Shown here piece after piece: positions 1 to 14,600 of a DNA stretch of 64,000 bases. A program made the position numbers and the translations under genes. Origin of the DNA: Monarcha castaneiventris obscurior (taxonomy: Eukaryota > Chordata > Aves > Passeriformes > Monarchidae); assembly GCA_026261815.1 (NCBI GenBank), contig JAMPIT010000435.1:434001-498000 (forward strand), read 5' to 3'. Position 1 is the stretch's first letter. Each line of letters begins with the position of its first letter. The notes under the pieces were generated by a model that had not been told where the DNA came from, made no database searches, and saw nothing but the letters and a program-made list of their open reading frames with translations.

Positions 1-2552
1 TGAACATGTGCTGCCTGAAGGGGACATTCCTGTCCATCAGCTCTCTGAATAGGGGGAATGCAAAGCTTGGGACAGGTTTCACCTGAGCAGTATCACAGGA
101 AAGGTTCAAGAGGAAATCTGTCCTCCACTGCAGGCATCACAGTGCTTCATCCAACTTGAAAACAGAGCAGGAAAACCAAGAACACAGTTATAACAGAGAC
201 ATCAAATAAAAGGGCTTTGACTGCATGAAACCACTTAGTCACTGTCCCAAGAGGAAAAGAAAACAAGTTAAACATCTTTCAAAAGTTAAATCTTACATTT
301 GCCTTTCAAATACAAAGGGGATAGATACACGAGTTGGTTTTCCCCCAGAAGCTTCTTTTATGTGTGAGAAAGCAGGACCAGATTCTCTTGCTTACATTTT
401 TAATGATGTTGTTAAATAACCCAGCTTGTGTCCTTCAGACAAAGAACTTGTCAGCTGAGCAGCTCATTTGGCTCTGCCTTGGCTTTATTGCATTCTCCTT
501 CGCACAGTTCAGGGTCACTGGGCTGGTGCTCAGCACAGGCCTGTCTCCCAGGGCAGGGAGCAGCACAGGCTGCTGGCCCAGCTGCTCTTCATTTGCCCAA
601 GAATTTCTGTGTGGTTACTATCACTCTTTGTGGAGAACAGTTTTTAATCTACACTCCTTTATGGTTTTGTTTGGATTGGGGTCATTTGGGTTTTTGTGGC
701 TTTTTCTTGTGGGCTTTTCTCAAAAATAAAAAAGGTAGCGTATCATTTATTATTTTGATAATGTTCCATTTTTGCTTAGTTCACTTTGCTAAAATTTTGC
801 AGTGTTTTATTCATGCTCTTTAAACTTCTTAGACTTGAGCCTGCCCCTGATTTGTCCGTAAATTGACACCAGAGATGTTGCTGTAACTGTCCTAGTATTA
901 AATTGCAGTCTCTAGCCACCTCTTTTCAGAGAACATGCCCTTTTTCCGTGTAAAAGGCTAGGTTTGCTCCCAAAAAGATTGAGATTGATAAATGCTGTTA
1001 GTTAAGACACTTCGACATTTCCTGTAGACGTGATTCCTTTAATAAAAGGCAGTTAAAACTTAGACAATTCAGATTAATATCTTCAATTTACAATTATTTT
1101 CCTGAATTTCCCTGCATAGACACTGCAGTTGTTGATGCTTCTCAGGTCATCAAGAGCATGAATTTGAAAACATTTTGCTCCAGCTATGGAAAGTAAAGAT
1201 ACATTTTTTTCCATAGCTCACTGAACAATTTCGAGATAGGAATAATTGCAAGATCCGGTTTTGAAAGAGCAACTGGTTTTTAAGGCTCAGGTCAAAGCAT
1301 TAAGGGTTTGTATCCTGTTACTAATCCATGCAGTCCTGCTTGCCCATTTATTTTTTGCTTTTGTAAAGTATTGCTGAGGATCCCTGAATATCAGCTTTGT
1401 TGTTCCCTGTTCATCCTCCCCAACAGAAGCTGTTCACTCTGTGTTTTTAAAATAAATATTTAGATTTTCCTATGTGTGTAGTGTTAGGTTTTGAATTACT
1501 TTTTGCCATTTTCTCACAGTCTCAGCTCTGCTTATTTTCATAGGGGCTGATGGGAATGAGAGCTGCACATCCCCATGTTATTGTACTGCTCATGTTTGTT
1601 TTCATTGTGAATGTGAGAACAGTTATTTAGGATAAGTCAACTGTGTGCTGCTGCTGAATGAGTCTGGAATAGCTCTGTGAAAGGTTTTGCTATTCTGTAT
1701 TTTTTTAGGTGAGATGTCCTTTTCTCCTTGGAAAGATTTCAGTTTTACTTGTCATTGTGCATATAGAATTATTTTTAATAGATAAATAAAACTATTGATT
1801 TCTATTGTTAGTGTGATTATTATGGCTAATGAGACAAATATATATTGAAATATGCCTGTGATCTGTTATGTGTGCACGTGCATATGAATACCCATAAAAC
1901 AGTGCCATGTCATGGCTCTAGAAATACAGTTTCTTAAGTTCTTTTCCATCTTCTCAACCTACTTTTCCTTCCTTTTGCTTCTTAGTAATTTTCAATTCCT
2001 AGCTGATGTCTTTCTTGTAATGGACACTGTGTTCTCCATGCTTCCTGGGGGAAAGATTCAACATTCTTCTCCCAAGAAGCACAGAGAAATCATTTTCTCT
2101 TTCCTTGGGAAAAGAAAAAAGGGTAATTGAGCAAGCACCAGGAATTTTGGCTGATATGTAGCAAGCTGACCTTGGCTGGAAGCAAGGTGCACTCAAATAT
2201 TGGAGAAGTCTTTGAGTTCGATGCAGAGATATCAGCTGCTAAAGCATCTCTTCTCCTGATGGGAGTGAGAACCAGTATCTTTTTGCCTTAATTGTCCACA
2301 AAGAAAATAGTGGTTTAGTTGGAGGGAAGTTTCTGCCTTTTCTCTGTACAAAAACTTGCTTTATGTTTTATTGTTGGCAAGCATTTCCATAATGTGTGCT
2401 CTGCTCATTTGAACTTTTCTAAGCAGTGTTGTTTTCTCTGCACCATTTACACAACAAACAATGCCATGCACTGGGTGGGCCAGTTAAATACCTGCAGAAA
2501 CACTCCTTCTTGGGGGAAGAGAACAAACTCCTCCTGTGTGGTTTGATTTCAG
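1..2552 (+). other. NAV2: Upstream NAV2 intron sequence
   Basis: About 2.5 kb of AT-rich sequence with no open frame that resembles navigator protein and continues in phase. I take it as intron because exon a at 2553 begins mid-protein with an acceptor site. A short earlier exon cannot be excluded. Confidence 0.6.
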
Positions 2553-2636
2553 GCTCACCTGGTGGCAGCGTTTGAGCAGAGCCTGGGGAACATGACGATC
2601 CGACTGCAGAGCCTGACCATGACAGCAGAGCAAAAG
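2553..2636 (+). CDS. NAV2: NAV2 exon a (coiled coil start)
   Basis: An 84-nt phase 0-0 exon between ...tgatttcag and gtaacc, encoding 28 residues from AHLVAAFEQS to MTAEQK. It opens the helical segment that continues in the next exon. It is the first NAV2 exon in the window. The 2.5 kb upstream reads as intron. Confidence 0.9.
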
Positions 2637-5600
2637 GTAACCTTCAAAAGGATTTGGGAAGTCTTCATTTCTCTTTCCAGCATTGTTGCTCATGCTCCTT
2701 CTGTAGTTGTGTGGGGGAAGAAGTCACATAAACAATTTGCCTTAGCTCCCTCATTTGTGGTGACAGGGTAAAATGTAATAAAAAATGTATATAAAACACT
2801 CATTTTCTGCACTGGAATTTTGTGGCAACTGATCAGGTTATTCCTATAAATTGTTGCTTTGGACACAAGTCTTCAGTATTGCATATTTCTGTGATACATT
2901 TCATCCCAATGCATCCGTACATGGACATGAGGAGAAACACCAAGAAGAATACTTACAAGACTGGCAGCATTAGGTTTTTGGACAGTATACTTGAATAGAC
3001 ATTATTCCTGCATTAAAAAATACATGCTTTTTTTGTTTCACAATACCCAAGCTGTTTTGCACCCTGTTGAGGGTGTGTTTCCCCTGGTAACCCAAACCTC
3101 ATTTTCACCTCCTTGTACATACATATTCCATAAATTCACTATTAACTACCAATACTTAGATGGCAATGCAGCCTCTCTGGAGTTCTTCTCCCATGTATCA
3201 TCATGTGGTTTTTTTCCTTATTCAAGGACTCGGAACTGAACGAGTTAAGGAAGACAATTGAACTCCTGAAGAAACAAAATGCTGCTGCTCAGGCTGCCAT
3301 CAATGGAGTCATCAACACACCTGAGCTCAACTGCAAAGGTGAGAGACAAGCACCACATACAGAGACTCCAGGGCCCTCCTGTGAGACTTCAGTCCTCTGG
3401 GTAATAGCTGATGTAACCATCAAAGTTACCCAGAGACCAGAATAACCCAGTCATTTACACTGGGATAAATGGCTGAGGGAAAAGTTTGAAGCATCTCAGA
3501 TTTTAATCTTGTCACAAGAAACAAGGATTTGAAATATGCAGTACATCCATTGGGATAAGTGGTTGTCAGAGTGCTGATTTCCCTAAATGTTTCTTCAGGA
3601 TTGTGTGGTTAATACCACACATCAGACTTCCTAGATAATTTTGACACTGGCTCCATTCATATCCAGGTCCTGGAGCTGCTCAGCCCACGGACCTGCGAAT
3701 CCGAAGGCAGCACTCCTCGGACAGTGTCTCCAGCATTAACAGTGCCACCAGCCACTCCAGTGTGGGCAGCAACATCGAGAGTGACTCCAAGAAAAAGAAG
3801 AGGAAGAACTGGGTGAGTGTGTTTTAGCAGACTGTGTGAGGTTTATATGAAATTGTCAGGACATGCACAGTGAAATCTGCCCAGCTGCTCCTTCCTGCCT
3901 CGTGCAGCAGGTCAGCACAAGGACTGCACACTGCTTAAATCCCTGGGTAAACTCTCCTGTGAAGGCTTAACTGAGTTGTAAGTGATGTATATCCTTGTGT
4001 TGACTCTGCATAGGTTTGAATTTTAGCTTGACAGCCAAAAGGCCAGTCTTAAATTAGAAATAGCTGTCAAAGATCAGTTCTGGCTAAAGGGGTGTCCAGC
4101 CCCTTAAGGAAGATGTGACATCTGTCATTAAAGTAAAACAAACCCCCAAGAGAAGATCATTCTTGCAATTTTTTTTTGTTTTGCCTCGTAAGGCTTTCTT
4201 ATAAGTGAACATATTAAACACTTTAAAAACTCTTTATCCAGCATTAACTTGGAGTTCTAAGAATAGTATTTTTAAAATACTGATCTTTAAAAATTTGTCG
4301 TGATGGACATCTCTTTTCGAAGTTTTTGCAATATTTACCTGTCATTTCCCCTTTTTCCCTCTTTGCTCATCACGTACTATGTACAAGGTACCCTGTACTG
4401 GAGGAAAGGTACATTATCTTCAACTCCATTTTCAATTAGACCATAACTGCCTTAGTGACCTAGTCTGATTGTAGTTTGGACTGATGTCCCTAGATCCTTT
4501 ATTGTAGCCAGTAAAGCAATCCACCCCCTTCTTCCCACTGAACTTAAATCTCCCTGGACCTTTTGGGTGTACAGCTAAATCTGTAGAGATGCAAAATGTA
4601 AAAGAGCTGGTAAAAGCTTAATTTGTGTTTGCACAATATCCTCTTAGGAATGTTGACGAAACTCCTGAACGGTAAGAAACAGCTTCCTGAACAGGTTCTT
4701 GGTTTTATTTCTCTCTTCTCTCAGAGGTTTCATTTTGTTATCTCTTGGTATTACCAGCTGCTTCACAAAGGAAGCATTTCCACTCTGCCCCTTAAATAAT
4801 TGGTTGGATGGAAACAACATCTTCTCCAAATCCTTCTTGTGCTGTACTTTAGTTATAGAAAAAGTAAATTCCTGTAACTTTTAAATTTTTAGCAACTCTC
4901 AGTTTGTGACATAAAACTTTTGTAGTCATTAAGCCTTGGTTAAGATAAACACTTTTTAAAATTCTTGTTTAACTTCTATTCTTTGTTATTGTAACCTAGT
5001 GGAGATGATCCTACATCAGCCTACGTTTCTTATTCATCAGATAACTATTTTTAAAGAAGGTTAAGGGAACATTTCCCTATTACAAAGATAAATAAATAAA
5101 GTTTTCATGAAGTAGATGAAACAGGGCAGTATTTTTATGTTGTTATTAAAAATGAGTACATCATTGCTGTGAAATGAAGATTGGAAATCAAAACACTACT
5201 GAGAAAAATATGTGAGTTGAATCTGATTCACACATTCTTTGTTCCACCATTGCTGAGGAAGTTCTCAGCCAAGGTCTTAGTGTTCTTTGTAGAAGCAGTT
5301 CAGCTCTCCATTCAGAGCTGAATTTCAACATTTCTCATTGTAGGAGTCTTTGTCTAGTTTAAAAACAGCTTTCAGCTCGTATTAAGCCAGCCTGTATGTA
5401 ATTTGCAATGGCATTAAAAGGTGTACATAGAGTATCCTGAGTGGGAAGGGAGCGATGAGGATCATCAAGTCCAGACTTTGATTCCACGAGGATTTAACTT
5501 TCAGGGCTACCTAAAAGTGAAACCATATATGTAAGAGCATTGTCCAAATCCTTCTTGAACACTACCTGTTGAATTGTAACTTTGGGGTAACATCAGTTTA

Positions 5601-8600
5601 ATTACATGAATGTTAATTCTTGTTTGGAAAATGGCAGTCAATTACAGAAGGTTATTTTAGTTGCAGGTAGGTACAGAAGTTGCAGTCTTTTCACATGGTG
5701 AAATACCTGTTCCTGCAAGGAAAAATACATTATTAACTTGGCTCTTAGCCAAAGTACTCTACCTGAGCTAAGGAGAAAATGTAATTTAAATAGTTAAGAG
5801 AGTTTGAGTCTGGTGTCTTCCTCAGGTAATGCAAAAAATGGCCGTATGTGGTTTGAAACACCTGGTTTTGGAAAATACTGGGTTCTGGTTTTAAAGTAAC
5901 TGTTTGTCTTTGTTAATCATTGGTCGTGTTTGTCTTAGAAATCCAAAACTTCCCTTATCGGTGGCTTTATCTGTTAAAACATGTCTTTTTTCCTTCCCCC
6001 ACTTCCTTTTGCTTGCACTTCTTCCGGCAGGTCAATGAGGTAAGGAAGACCTACTTTAAACTCGGAGGTACAAAGCTAACCCACCCATTGACACCACTAA
6101 CCCTTCCAGCATCATTAACCTGGGCTGGGCCATGTGCCAGCACAGCTGCAAGCTGTCACCACTCTGCTGCAAAGCTTGTTGCACTCAACAGAGTTTGCTG
6201 TCAAATAGTTCTTAAAAAATAGGAAGCATTCATAGCCACTCCTATTGACCTTATTAATCTGATAAAATAGTTAAGGAAAAAAAAAGCTTTTTTATTTTTC
6301 ACCCATGTTACCGTGTATGTGAGTATGGCTGTAGCATTTGGAGTATTTGCATGTTGAAGAGTTTTTACTCTATGGCTTTTTTTGCCTGGTTTCACTCTTA
6401 GTGATGGACCTGCTGCTGTGGTCTTGTTTTTTCCAGTTACGCAGCTCCTTCAAGCAAGCTTTTGGGAAAAAGAAGTCTCCCAAGTCAGCATCTTCTCATT
6501 CAGACATTGAGGAGATGACTGATTCTTCCTTACCTTCCTCACCAAAGCTACCACACCACAACACCACTGTTTCAACACCACTGCTGAGAGCTTCCCATTC
6601 CAATTCCCTGTAAGTGATTTCTGTAATTTTTAGACAGAAAATGGCATGGAAGGCAACTTGCTGCATTGGTAGAGGAAAGGCAGGGGACAGAAGTGCTGAA
6701 TTTATGTATTCAGAGATTTAAAGATACGTGAGCCAACTCCCAACCCGGTACCTTTGCATTGGTGTCCAGGAAGCCAAAAATCATTGCGTCTGTGCTGAAG
6801 TGTAAATGTTTCATTGGGTGGCTCTCTCAGCAGTGTGTACTGAGTATCAAGAACTTTTATAACCAGGGTGACCTTGAGCTGCCAACTTTGTTGGATCTCT
6901 TGCTGTTAATTAAACAACTAGGTCAAATCTGGGATTTTGTTTTCCTTGTCTAAACACAGCATATATTGTATTAATCTGCCATGGTAAGTTCCCAATTATA
7001 TTGACAAATTCAGGTAAGGAAATCAAACACTGTGGTTTAGTGATACAGATGAACTCATCTAACGGCTTGTGCCTGGTGAATGGAGATGATCCACCCCTCT
7101 TTCCTTCTGTAGCCCCCCAGCCACCTGTGCCTGGTCCTTTCCATGGCCACCTGTGAAATAAAGTTAAACAACTCCCTTGCTATGCTGTTTTGAGTCTGAA
7201 GTCACATTTTAGAATGTGCATGAAAAATTTAGTAAAACAGCTTTTATGTTCATTCAATCAGTAGCTTTGTCACTTGAGCAGGATAAATAAATGCAGGAAG
7301 TTGTAACAGGCAGTATTGTGAAACCTGTGATTACCAGACAGCCTCCTGACCTTGAGAGGTCATGCGGAGCTTCCAGCCTGATTTCAGAACAAATGCATTG
7401 GAGTAGTTCCCCTCCACTTGTTTTCACATGAAGAGGCGAAAACAATAGCAGTAGTTTCCAGCTGTATAACAGTGATGAAATGTCAGTAGCAGAAGATAAT
7501 CCCCCATGATTTTTGTTTCAAAGCTTCTTCTGTCTCTTGAGCCTAACTCAGTGCATTTCTGGTGACTACAGCAAGTTGTGCTTTAGAGCTCTCAGGCCAG
7601 AAAATTGTCAAATGATGATCTTACCTGTCGTCAGCCAAATGCTGTGTGGGTGCATCTCACCTTGCCATGGAAGCCAAAAGGATAAATGTGAGAAAAGAGT
7701 AAATATGTGAACTGGGGGAAGGAGAGAGCACTAGTAAAACTTGCATGTTTTGGCTTATTGGCTTTTTGGTGAGGAAAACATCTCTCATTAACCTGATTTA
7801 GGGAAAGACAGGTTACATAAAATCTCCCTTACAGTGTGCAGCTGTGTGGTTGATCTTTATACAGATACAGTTACAAATGTACTGAAATGTTGTTACTCAG
7901 AAACTTTTTTGTGTGGGCGGAGGGAAGAAAAGTGCCACCAAAAATGTTTTAAGCGTGAGTTCTTTAAAGCAAGCAGGAATTTATCATGCTCGAATAGGTG
8001 TAGAGTTCCAAAACCCTCCAGAGCAGTTCAGGGAAACCCAGTTGTGCACACCTGGTGAGCTTTAAATCTGTCTGTGAACTCATCAATCTCCAACTGCTGT
8101 TAAATGCCTGCACCCCCTTAATTTATCTAGATTTTGGCTTTAGAAGTTTTGCTTTATAGCAACTACTGTGAAAAAAAGGAAGACTATCTAATAGTAGGTG
8201 ATTTCAGATAATTCTGTTTCAGATGCTGATTGAAGAAAAATAACCCTTAGACATCTTTGTTCCACTAGTCTCTAAAATTTCTATGACCCATTTTAATATC
8301 TGATTTATGGTATCTCTAATTCAATAAGCCAAAATTGCTACCTGCTTCAAGCAGAATAAAAAGGGCTGTATTCCTCTTCTCCTAATAAATCCTGGAGAAG
8401 CACCATGAGAAGAGGCACGAGTGTCTGTTTGTCCGTGTCCTGCAGTATCTCTGAGTGCACGGACAGCGAGGCTGAGACAGTGATGCAGCTGCGGAACGAG
8501 CTGAGGGACAAGGAGATGAAGCTGACAGACATTCGCCTGGAAGCCCTGAGCTCTGCCCACCAGCTGGACCAGCTGCGGGAGGCCATGAACAGGATGCAGG

Positions 8601-11600
8601 TGAGCAGCAGCCACCCCAGATCCTGCAGCCTGTGCTGATGTGGGAGACACTGGCCAACCACCCCCACAGTAAAGATCTGAACTCTCTGAGTGCTTATTAA
8701 AGGCTGTGTTTAGCTTTGTGCCAGTGTTAAACCTTCATTAAAAGTCAGCATGAACACCTGACTTTGCTGCCCTCAGCTGCAGCTGTTTCAACCCCAAGAG
8801 GGGTCGATCATTTTGTTGACTGTCAAAATGTTTCCATGCTCTCTGCCTTAAGGTAGTTGCATTTCAGTGTTAGTGAATTCCCACCTATTTAGGTATTTTA
8901 GGATACTTTGAAAAGTTTTATGGAAAGGACATTGTAATAATTAAAATCCGTAATTAAAACATTACAAAAACAGCATTTCTGTTAAATTACCATGTATTCT
9001 TAAGTTACTTCTGTTGCTGTCTTATAATCATGTTTTCACTGTGCCTTCTGATGTCTGGCTTGTCTTTTCAAGAGTGAGATTGAAAAGTTAAAAGCAGAGA
9101 ACGATCGGCTGAAATCTGAAAACCACGGCAGCTGTAGCAGGGCTCAGTCTCAGGTTTCCATCTCCTCCTCTCCCAGACACTCAGTGGGTCTCTCTCAACA
9201 CAGCCTGAACCTCACGGAGTCAACCAGTCTCGGTGAGTTTAATGAGAAGGGTGGTGGGGCAGGTTTTATCCTGCACTTGGAAGGCTTGGGTTGGTTAGCC
9301 ATGGAAAAATGAAAGCGTGAGGATTATTAACAGCTGAGGTGTGGAAATATGTCACGAGCTGGCACAAAGCCTTCTTTTAAATATCATCGTAGGTCTGCTA
9401 CACCCTCGGTCAGAGGTGTCCAATTATGACCTCAGCTTTGAAAAGTCATGTTTAAAGCCATTTAATGGTGCACTTTTGCCAGGGGATATATCACAGGAAG
9501 GAAAATACAGAGTAACTGGCTAATAATTTTCAATGACCTTCCCTTTTTAAGAGGGATGTATGGCAGGGAAGTCAGTCAACCTGGTTCTTGTGTTTTACCT
9601 CGGGGCATGTGAAGCCCAGACGTGTTGTGTTTGACTACAATAAACCAGAATAGCCTCCATTGTAACTGAGCTCCAGCTGTGAAGCTGTTGATGTTTCCTG
9701 TCCACAGACATGCTGTTGGATGACACTGGAGATGGCTCTGCCCGGAAAGAAGGAGGCAGGCACGTCAAAATAGTCGTCAGCTTCCAGGACGAGATGAAAT
9801 GGAAGGAGGTGAGTTGTGTTTCATCCCCAGCTTTGAAATGTAAGTGACCTTGGAATGTGTGAGGGGATTCAAGTTTGCAAAGGACTTTTAGGAATTTTCT
9901 CAGACAAAGAGTTCATAGGTGTGTTAATAGTGATAGAGAAAGCACTTGGCTGCCTCCAGTTTCCTTGGAGCTCCTGAGAGGGACCAAAATGCCAGAAGCA
10001 CCAATCTTATGGAAGAACTTGACAAATCCAAACTGGGAGATCTATACCGTATCATCCCAGTTGGAGTTGTCCTCTCTGGCACAAGTATCCTGTTTAGAAT
10101 GACATCTTTCAGATGTCTTCCAGTCACAAGTAATTGAAAGAATCCTGAATACCCAAATAAATTGCAAATATTGTAAAACTGCTTCCCATCTCATGTGTTT
10201 AACATAGTACATGCATGAATGTAATACACAGTCTTTGCCAAGGAATGGCCTTGCTCTCTCACATTTTTTGAATACCTGTAAAAGTGTGTTTAAGAAGTAA
10301 GTTCATGTCTTTCTGAGGGGTGGACAAAAATTGGAATGATCCGAAATAAAATGGACTCAGCAGATCTTTCCATTAAATATCCTGGATAAGCAAATTAACA
10401 GTGAAACTGCTGGTAATTCTACTGGACATCAGCTCAGAGAGAGTTAAGTTACCATGTAGAAATGGTTCTTTATGTTTTAGTAACACTTCAAGTCTTAGGA
10501 TAGAAGTTAGTTTTTCTTCAAATAATGTTTCACAGTGAGTGCTGCTATAGAAAAACAGAAAAATTATTTTTCTTCTGAGTTATTTTATCTGCCTTAAAAA
10601 TCAGTTACAACATTCAAAATGCTGTGATACATCAAAAATAATTTATAAATATAAACTTTGTTTTATGTTACTACTTTTATATATAGCCATGTATAATTTA
10701 TATATATAGATATATAGTTTTCTATGCCCACAGCAGAATTTCTAGAAATAAATAGGACAAACCTTGCAAATGTAGCATCCTTGATTGTGAAGTCATGAAT
10801 TTGACATCTACTTTTCTGTCTAGAATATTCCTAAGAGTCTTTCTGTCTCTTTGCTAAAATGTAATCCTCTCAGAGATTTTTGAATTCTTCATGACATTAA
10901 TAAATACCTTTGACTTAACATCACAGCCACCTAAGTATCCTTTAGATTTGTGACTCCAGCATTGTAGAAAATGTTTATCATGTGGAAAGGATTCCATACA
11001 CCAACCAGAAGTCACCATACAGAGTAGTAAGGATGCACCATTATTTAAAAATAAAAGGGGAGGGGGCTGGGAAGCCAGCATTTTAATTACATTAACCACA
11101 CTTGTCTGATAGAGTTATTTCTGTGCCTTTAGGATTCTAGGCCTCGTGCCTTCCTCATAGGCTGCATTGGAGTCAGTGGGAAGACCAAGTGGGATGTTCT
11201 GGATGGGGTTGTGAGACGTCTGTTTAAGGTCAGTGGGTACAAAATGCTGTGAGCTTGAGTTCTCCTATGGGGTTTTGGTGATACCGAGCTGTATTTAACT
11301 TTGTGTGTTAAGTCTGTCACAGCAGAGAACAAACTCCCAGTGCTGCCTGACTTCCTGTGTCCCTTTTCCACCCCAGGAGTACATCATCCACGTGGATCCC
11401 GTGAGCCAGCTGGGGCTGAACTCAGACAGTGTTCTGGGCTACAGCATCGGAGAAATCAAGCGCACCAACAGTGCAGAGACCCCAGAGCTGCTGCCCTGTG
11501 GGTACCTGGTTGGAGAAAACAACACTATCTCAGTGACCATCAAAGGTAATTTTGCCTGACCTGCCTCCTGGAGTTCTCACTATTGACAGTTTTATCAGTT

Positions 11601-14600
11601 TTGTCTTGCTATGTCAAGAAACTCAGAGTAGAAACTTTTTATTGTGCTGCTTTTTCCTGTTCCTACCGTTTATTTGCTTCCTTCTATTTAATTTGACAAA
11701 GATAGCACTTGGAGTATGCTAAGTCTGTGATTTCAGCAAGTTTTCAACCTGTAACTGTAGGAATAATTACACACTCCACAGATCTTGAGTTGTCCTGGAG
11801 AAGACCTCACACCACAAGGGATGCAGTGGAGCTGTTTGAGCAGCAAAGTACTTTCCAAATTAATCAAGGCTCAAAATTTCACTGCCTCTTTATCACAGCT
11901 ATAGTTGTTATTTCCTTCATACAGGGTAAAAAAAAATACAAATCTTGTCTGATTTGCTTGACTGGTCTCACTGAAGAGTCCTTAAGTACCAGGAAGGAGG
12001 GAGCCCAAATTTTATGAAACACCTTAAAATCTGGATTTTTCAAAATGTATAGTTTTCAGGATTCCCATCAATTTTATTCTGTAATAATAAAATTTATTTA
12101 TATGATAAAAATTTCATATTTATATTTTTCATATGGTTTCTTAGGGAAGCACTTTTTAATGAAAACTATACTATGTAACTAAGCTTAGGGGTAAAATCCT
12201 CAGCTGTTGCATTTTGAACATCAGTTTGCTCAAAGTTAGACCAGTGAAATCTGCACACAGATGGTATTTGAGGGCCATGCCAAACATTCTTCTTATCAAC
12301 TTTGAAATTTGACTGAAAGGAGATTTTTGAATATTGGTGTAAAAACCAAGCTAACCTTGTATAAAAAACCAGTGGGCAGGAAGACAAACTGTGAAATACA
12401 TCAATTTTCTGAGGCTTGACATGAACCCAGGATGTTCTACTTAAATAAAATGCATTGTCCAGTCATAAATCCTAACTGAAATATTGCATAAAGTCTAGCT
12501 GTGTCTGTAAAGCTGCAATTTGAGTTTATATTTAACTTGCACTGGCTTGACTTGTGCCTTGAAGGTTCAGAAGTGATAACAGTTTGCAATAAAATAGAAA
12601 TGTATTTAATCAATTTATGGAAAATCACTTACATATACCTTTGACATACAAAGCTGCCTATGTAAATATTTAATATTCCAAGTAACCACTGAGGTGCAAA
12701 CATTTCTCTGGGTGATCTGCCAGCTTCCCTTCCTGCTGTTTATTTTGAAGCACTGTGTATTTTCCCTGAGCCAATTCTGCCTAAAGTGACTGCTGACATG
12801 GCATAAATGCTTATCAGTGAGGAGTTTTCTGTTAGAGGAGATAACTATCAGCATACAGAGAAGGAGTTTAATTACAAGCATTTGGGAAAGTAGGGGGAGT
12901 TGATGATAGCTGGGGTTTTTTGGGCTAGTGATCCAAAAGTAAACAGGTACATTCTGGGTGTGTGGTGAAATGCTGTGAAATGGATGGCTTGTGCATGAGA
13001 AGTGTGGCCTGGAATGCTTTGGTGTGGCAGCTTCCAAAGGGCCTTAGGGATGCAGCTGAGGACTTAAACAGGCTGAAGGAGAATCCAGGCTAAGCCCACA
13101 GGTCGCCCTTGCACTTGTTTTTCCAGCTTTATGTGTGCCTCTCTCAACCATGAGGGATACCAGGGTGGGGAAGGGGTTCAGCTCTGAAGTGAAGAACAGC
13201 TTGGTCAGGTCAATTTGGATAAAAACTGGGACTCCCTGTGAGTGAAGACTGTTTCCCTGCTGCAGGTCTCTGTGAGAACAGCCTGGACGGGCTGGTGTTC
13301 GAGTCGCTGATCCCAAAGCCCATCCTGCAGCGCTACGTGTCCCTGCTGATGGAGCACAGGAGGATCATCCTCTCTGGCCCCAGTGGCACGGGCAAAACCT
13401 ACCTGGCCAACCGCCTGTCCGAGTACATGGTCCTCAGAGAGGGCAGGGAGCTGGCCGAGGGCATCATTGCCACCTTCAACGTTGACCATAAATCCAGTAA
13501 GGTGAGCACGCAGAAACCATCCTTGCACAACCCACCCTAGCACCTGTCCAAAATGAGAGCCTCCTTTCTTAGTACATCATTTTGAACTTCCCTTTATTTT
13601 CAAAGCATTATGTTGATCCTGAAGGAAACAGTGTTTAAGGTTTTCAGATTCACCTGATTATGGGCCTGGAACAGCAGGCTTCCAGGTGTGTATTTAAACA
13701 CCTAAAACTGTCATGATTTTTAAGTGTTTAGGAGCCTGAGAACTGCCCAGGAAGTTAAACACCTGCATAAAATTCCCAGAGACTTAAGCAATCCCTATTG
13801 CATATGGGCACTTTTCCCAAAACCCTCAAATGCCTCTCCAGGCTGCCAGGAGCTTCTGCAGCTGCAAGTATCAGCAGTTGTAATCATGTGCTGGGTTTGG
13901 AGGGGCTGTTGTGCAGACACATTCCTGGGCAGGTGAGGTGTGTCTCTGCTTTTTTATGTCCTGTTGGTTTTGCTGAATATACTTCCAGTGATCATCGAGA
14001 TTAAAGAGAAGCAAGAAAGAAAGCAAGAAAGAAAAAAAAAAAAAAGCTGTGTATTTGATGGCCTTAGGCATATTTTCCTCTGGAGGAAAGGGATGGTTGA
14101 AATTGTGGTTGTAGGCCACTTGTATGATTTCAGACATGCCTTAAAGCTGCTGAGAGTATTTCAACCACTCATCAGCAGCACCAAAAAGCTCATCCTTCTT
14201 TCACAGCATTACTGAAGGTGTCCAAATTTGGCCTCTGATGAGGGATGCTTTGTTCCAGATGAATTTTGTCAGCTGTATTTTGATAGAAACACAGTTGTGA
14301 GATGATACAACAAATCTAGCTGGAATGTAGAGTTTGGTTTGGGATGGGGAGAGTGGAACAAGTTCCTGAAAAGAAACAAAAATATATTTCAGACCTCTTA
14401 GGTCTGAGTCTGATGAATAAAAAACACAAACTAAATTACAAAATGTTACCCTTCTTTGTCTCACACAGGTTTTCTGATACAGTCTTTTAGTCTTCAGCAT
14501 GACCTATAAAAGAGAAAGAAAACTGTATCTTGTGTTTTCTCATGGAAAATTTGTGATTTGTTAGATGTTAGAGTCTTTTGCTTTAGATTTTGTTACCAAG

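Noticed and set aside
11133..11228. GCIGVSGKTKW in NAV2 exon i as a P-loop
   Set aside because: It lacks the full GxxxxGK[ST] spacing. The genuine Walker A, GPSGTGKT, is in exon k.
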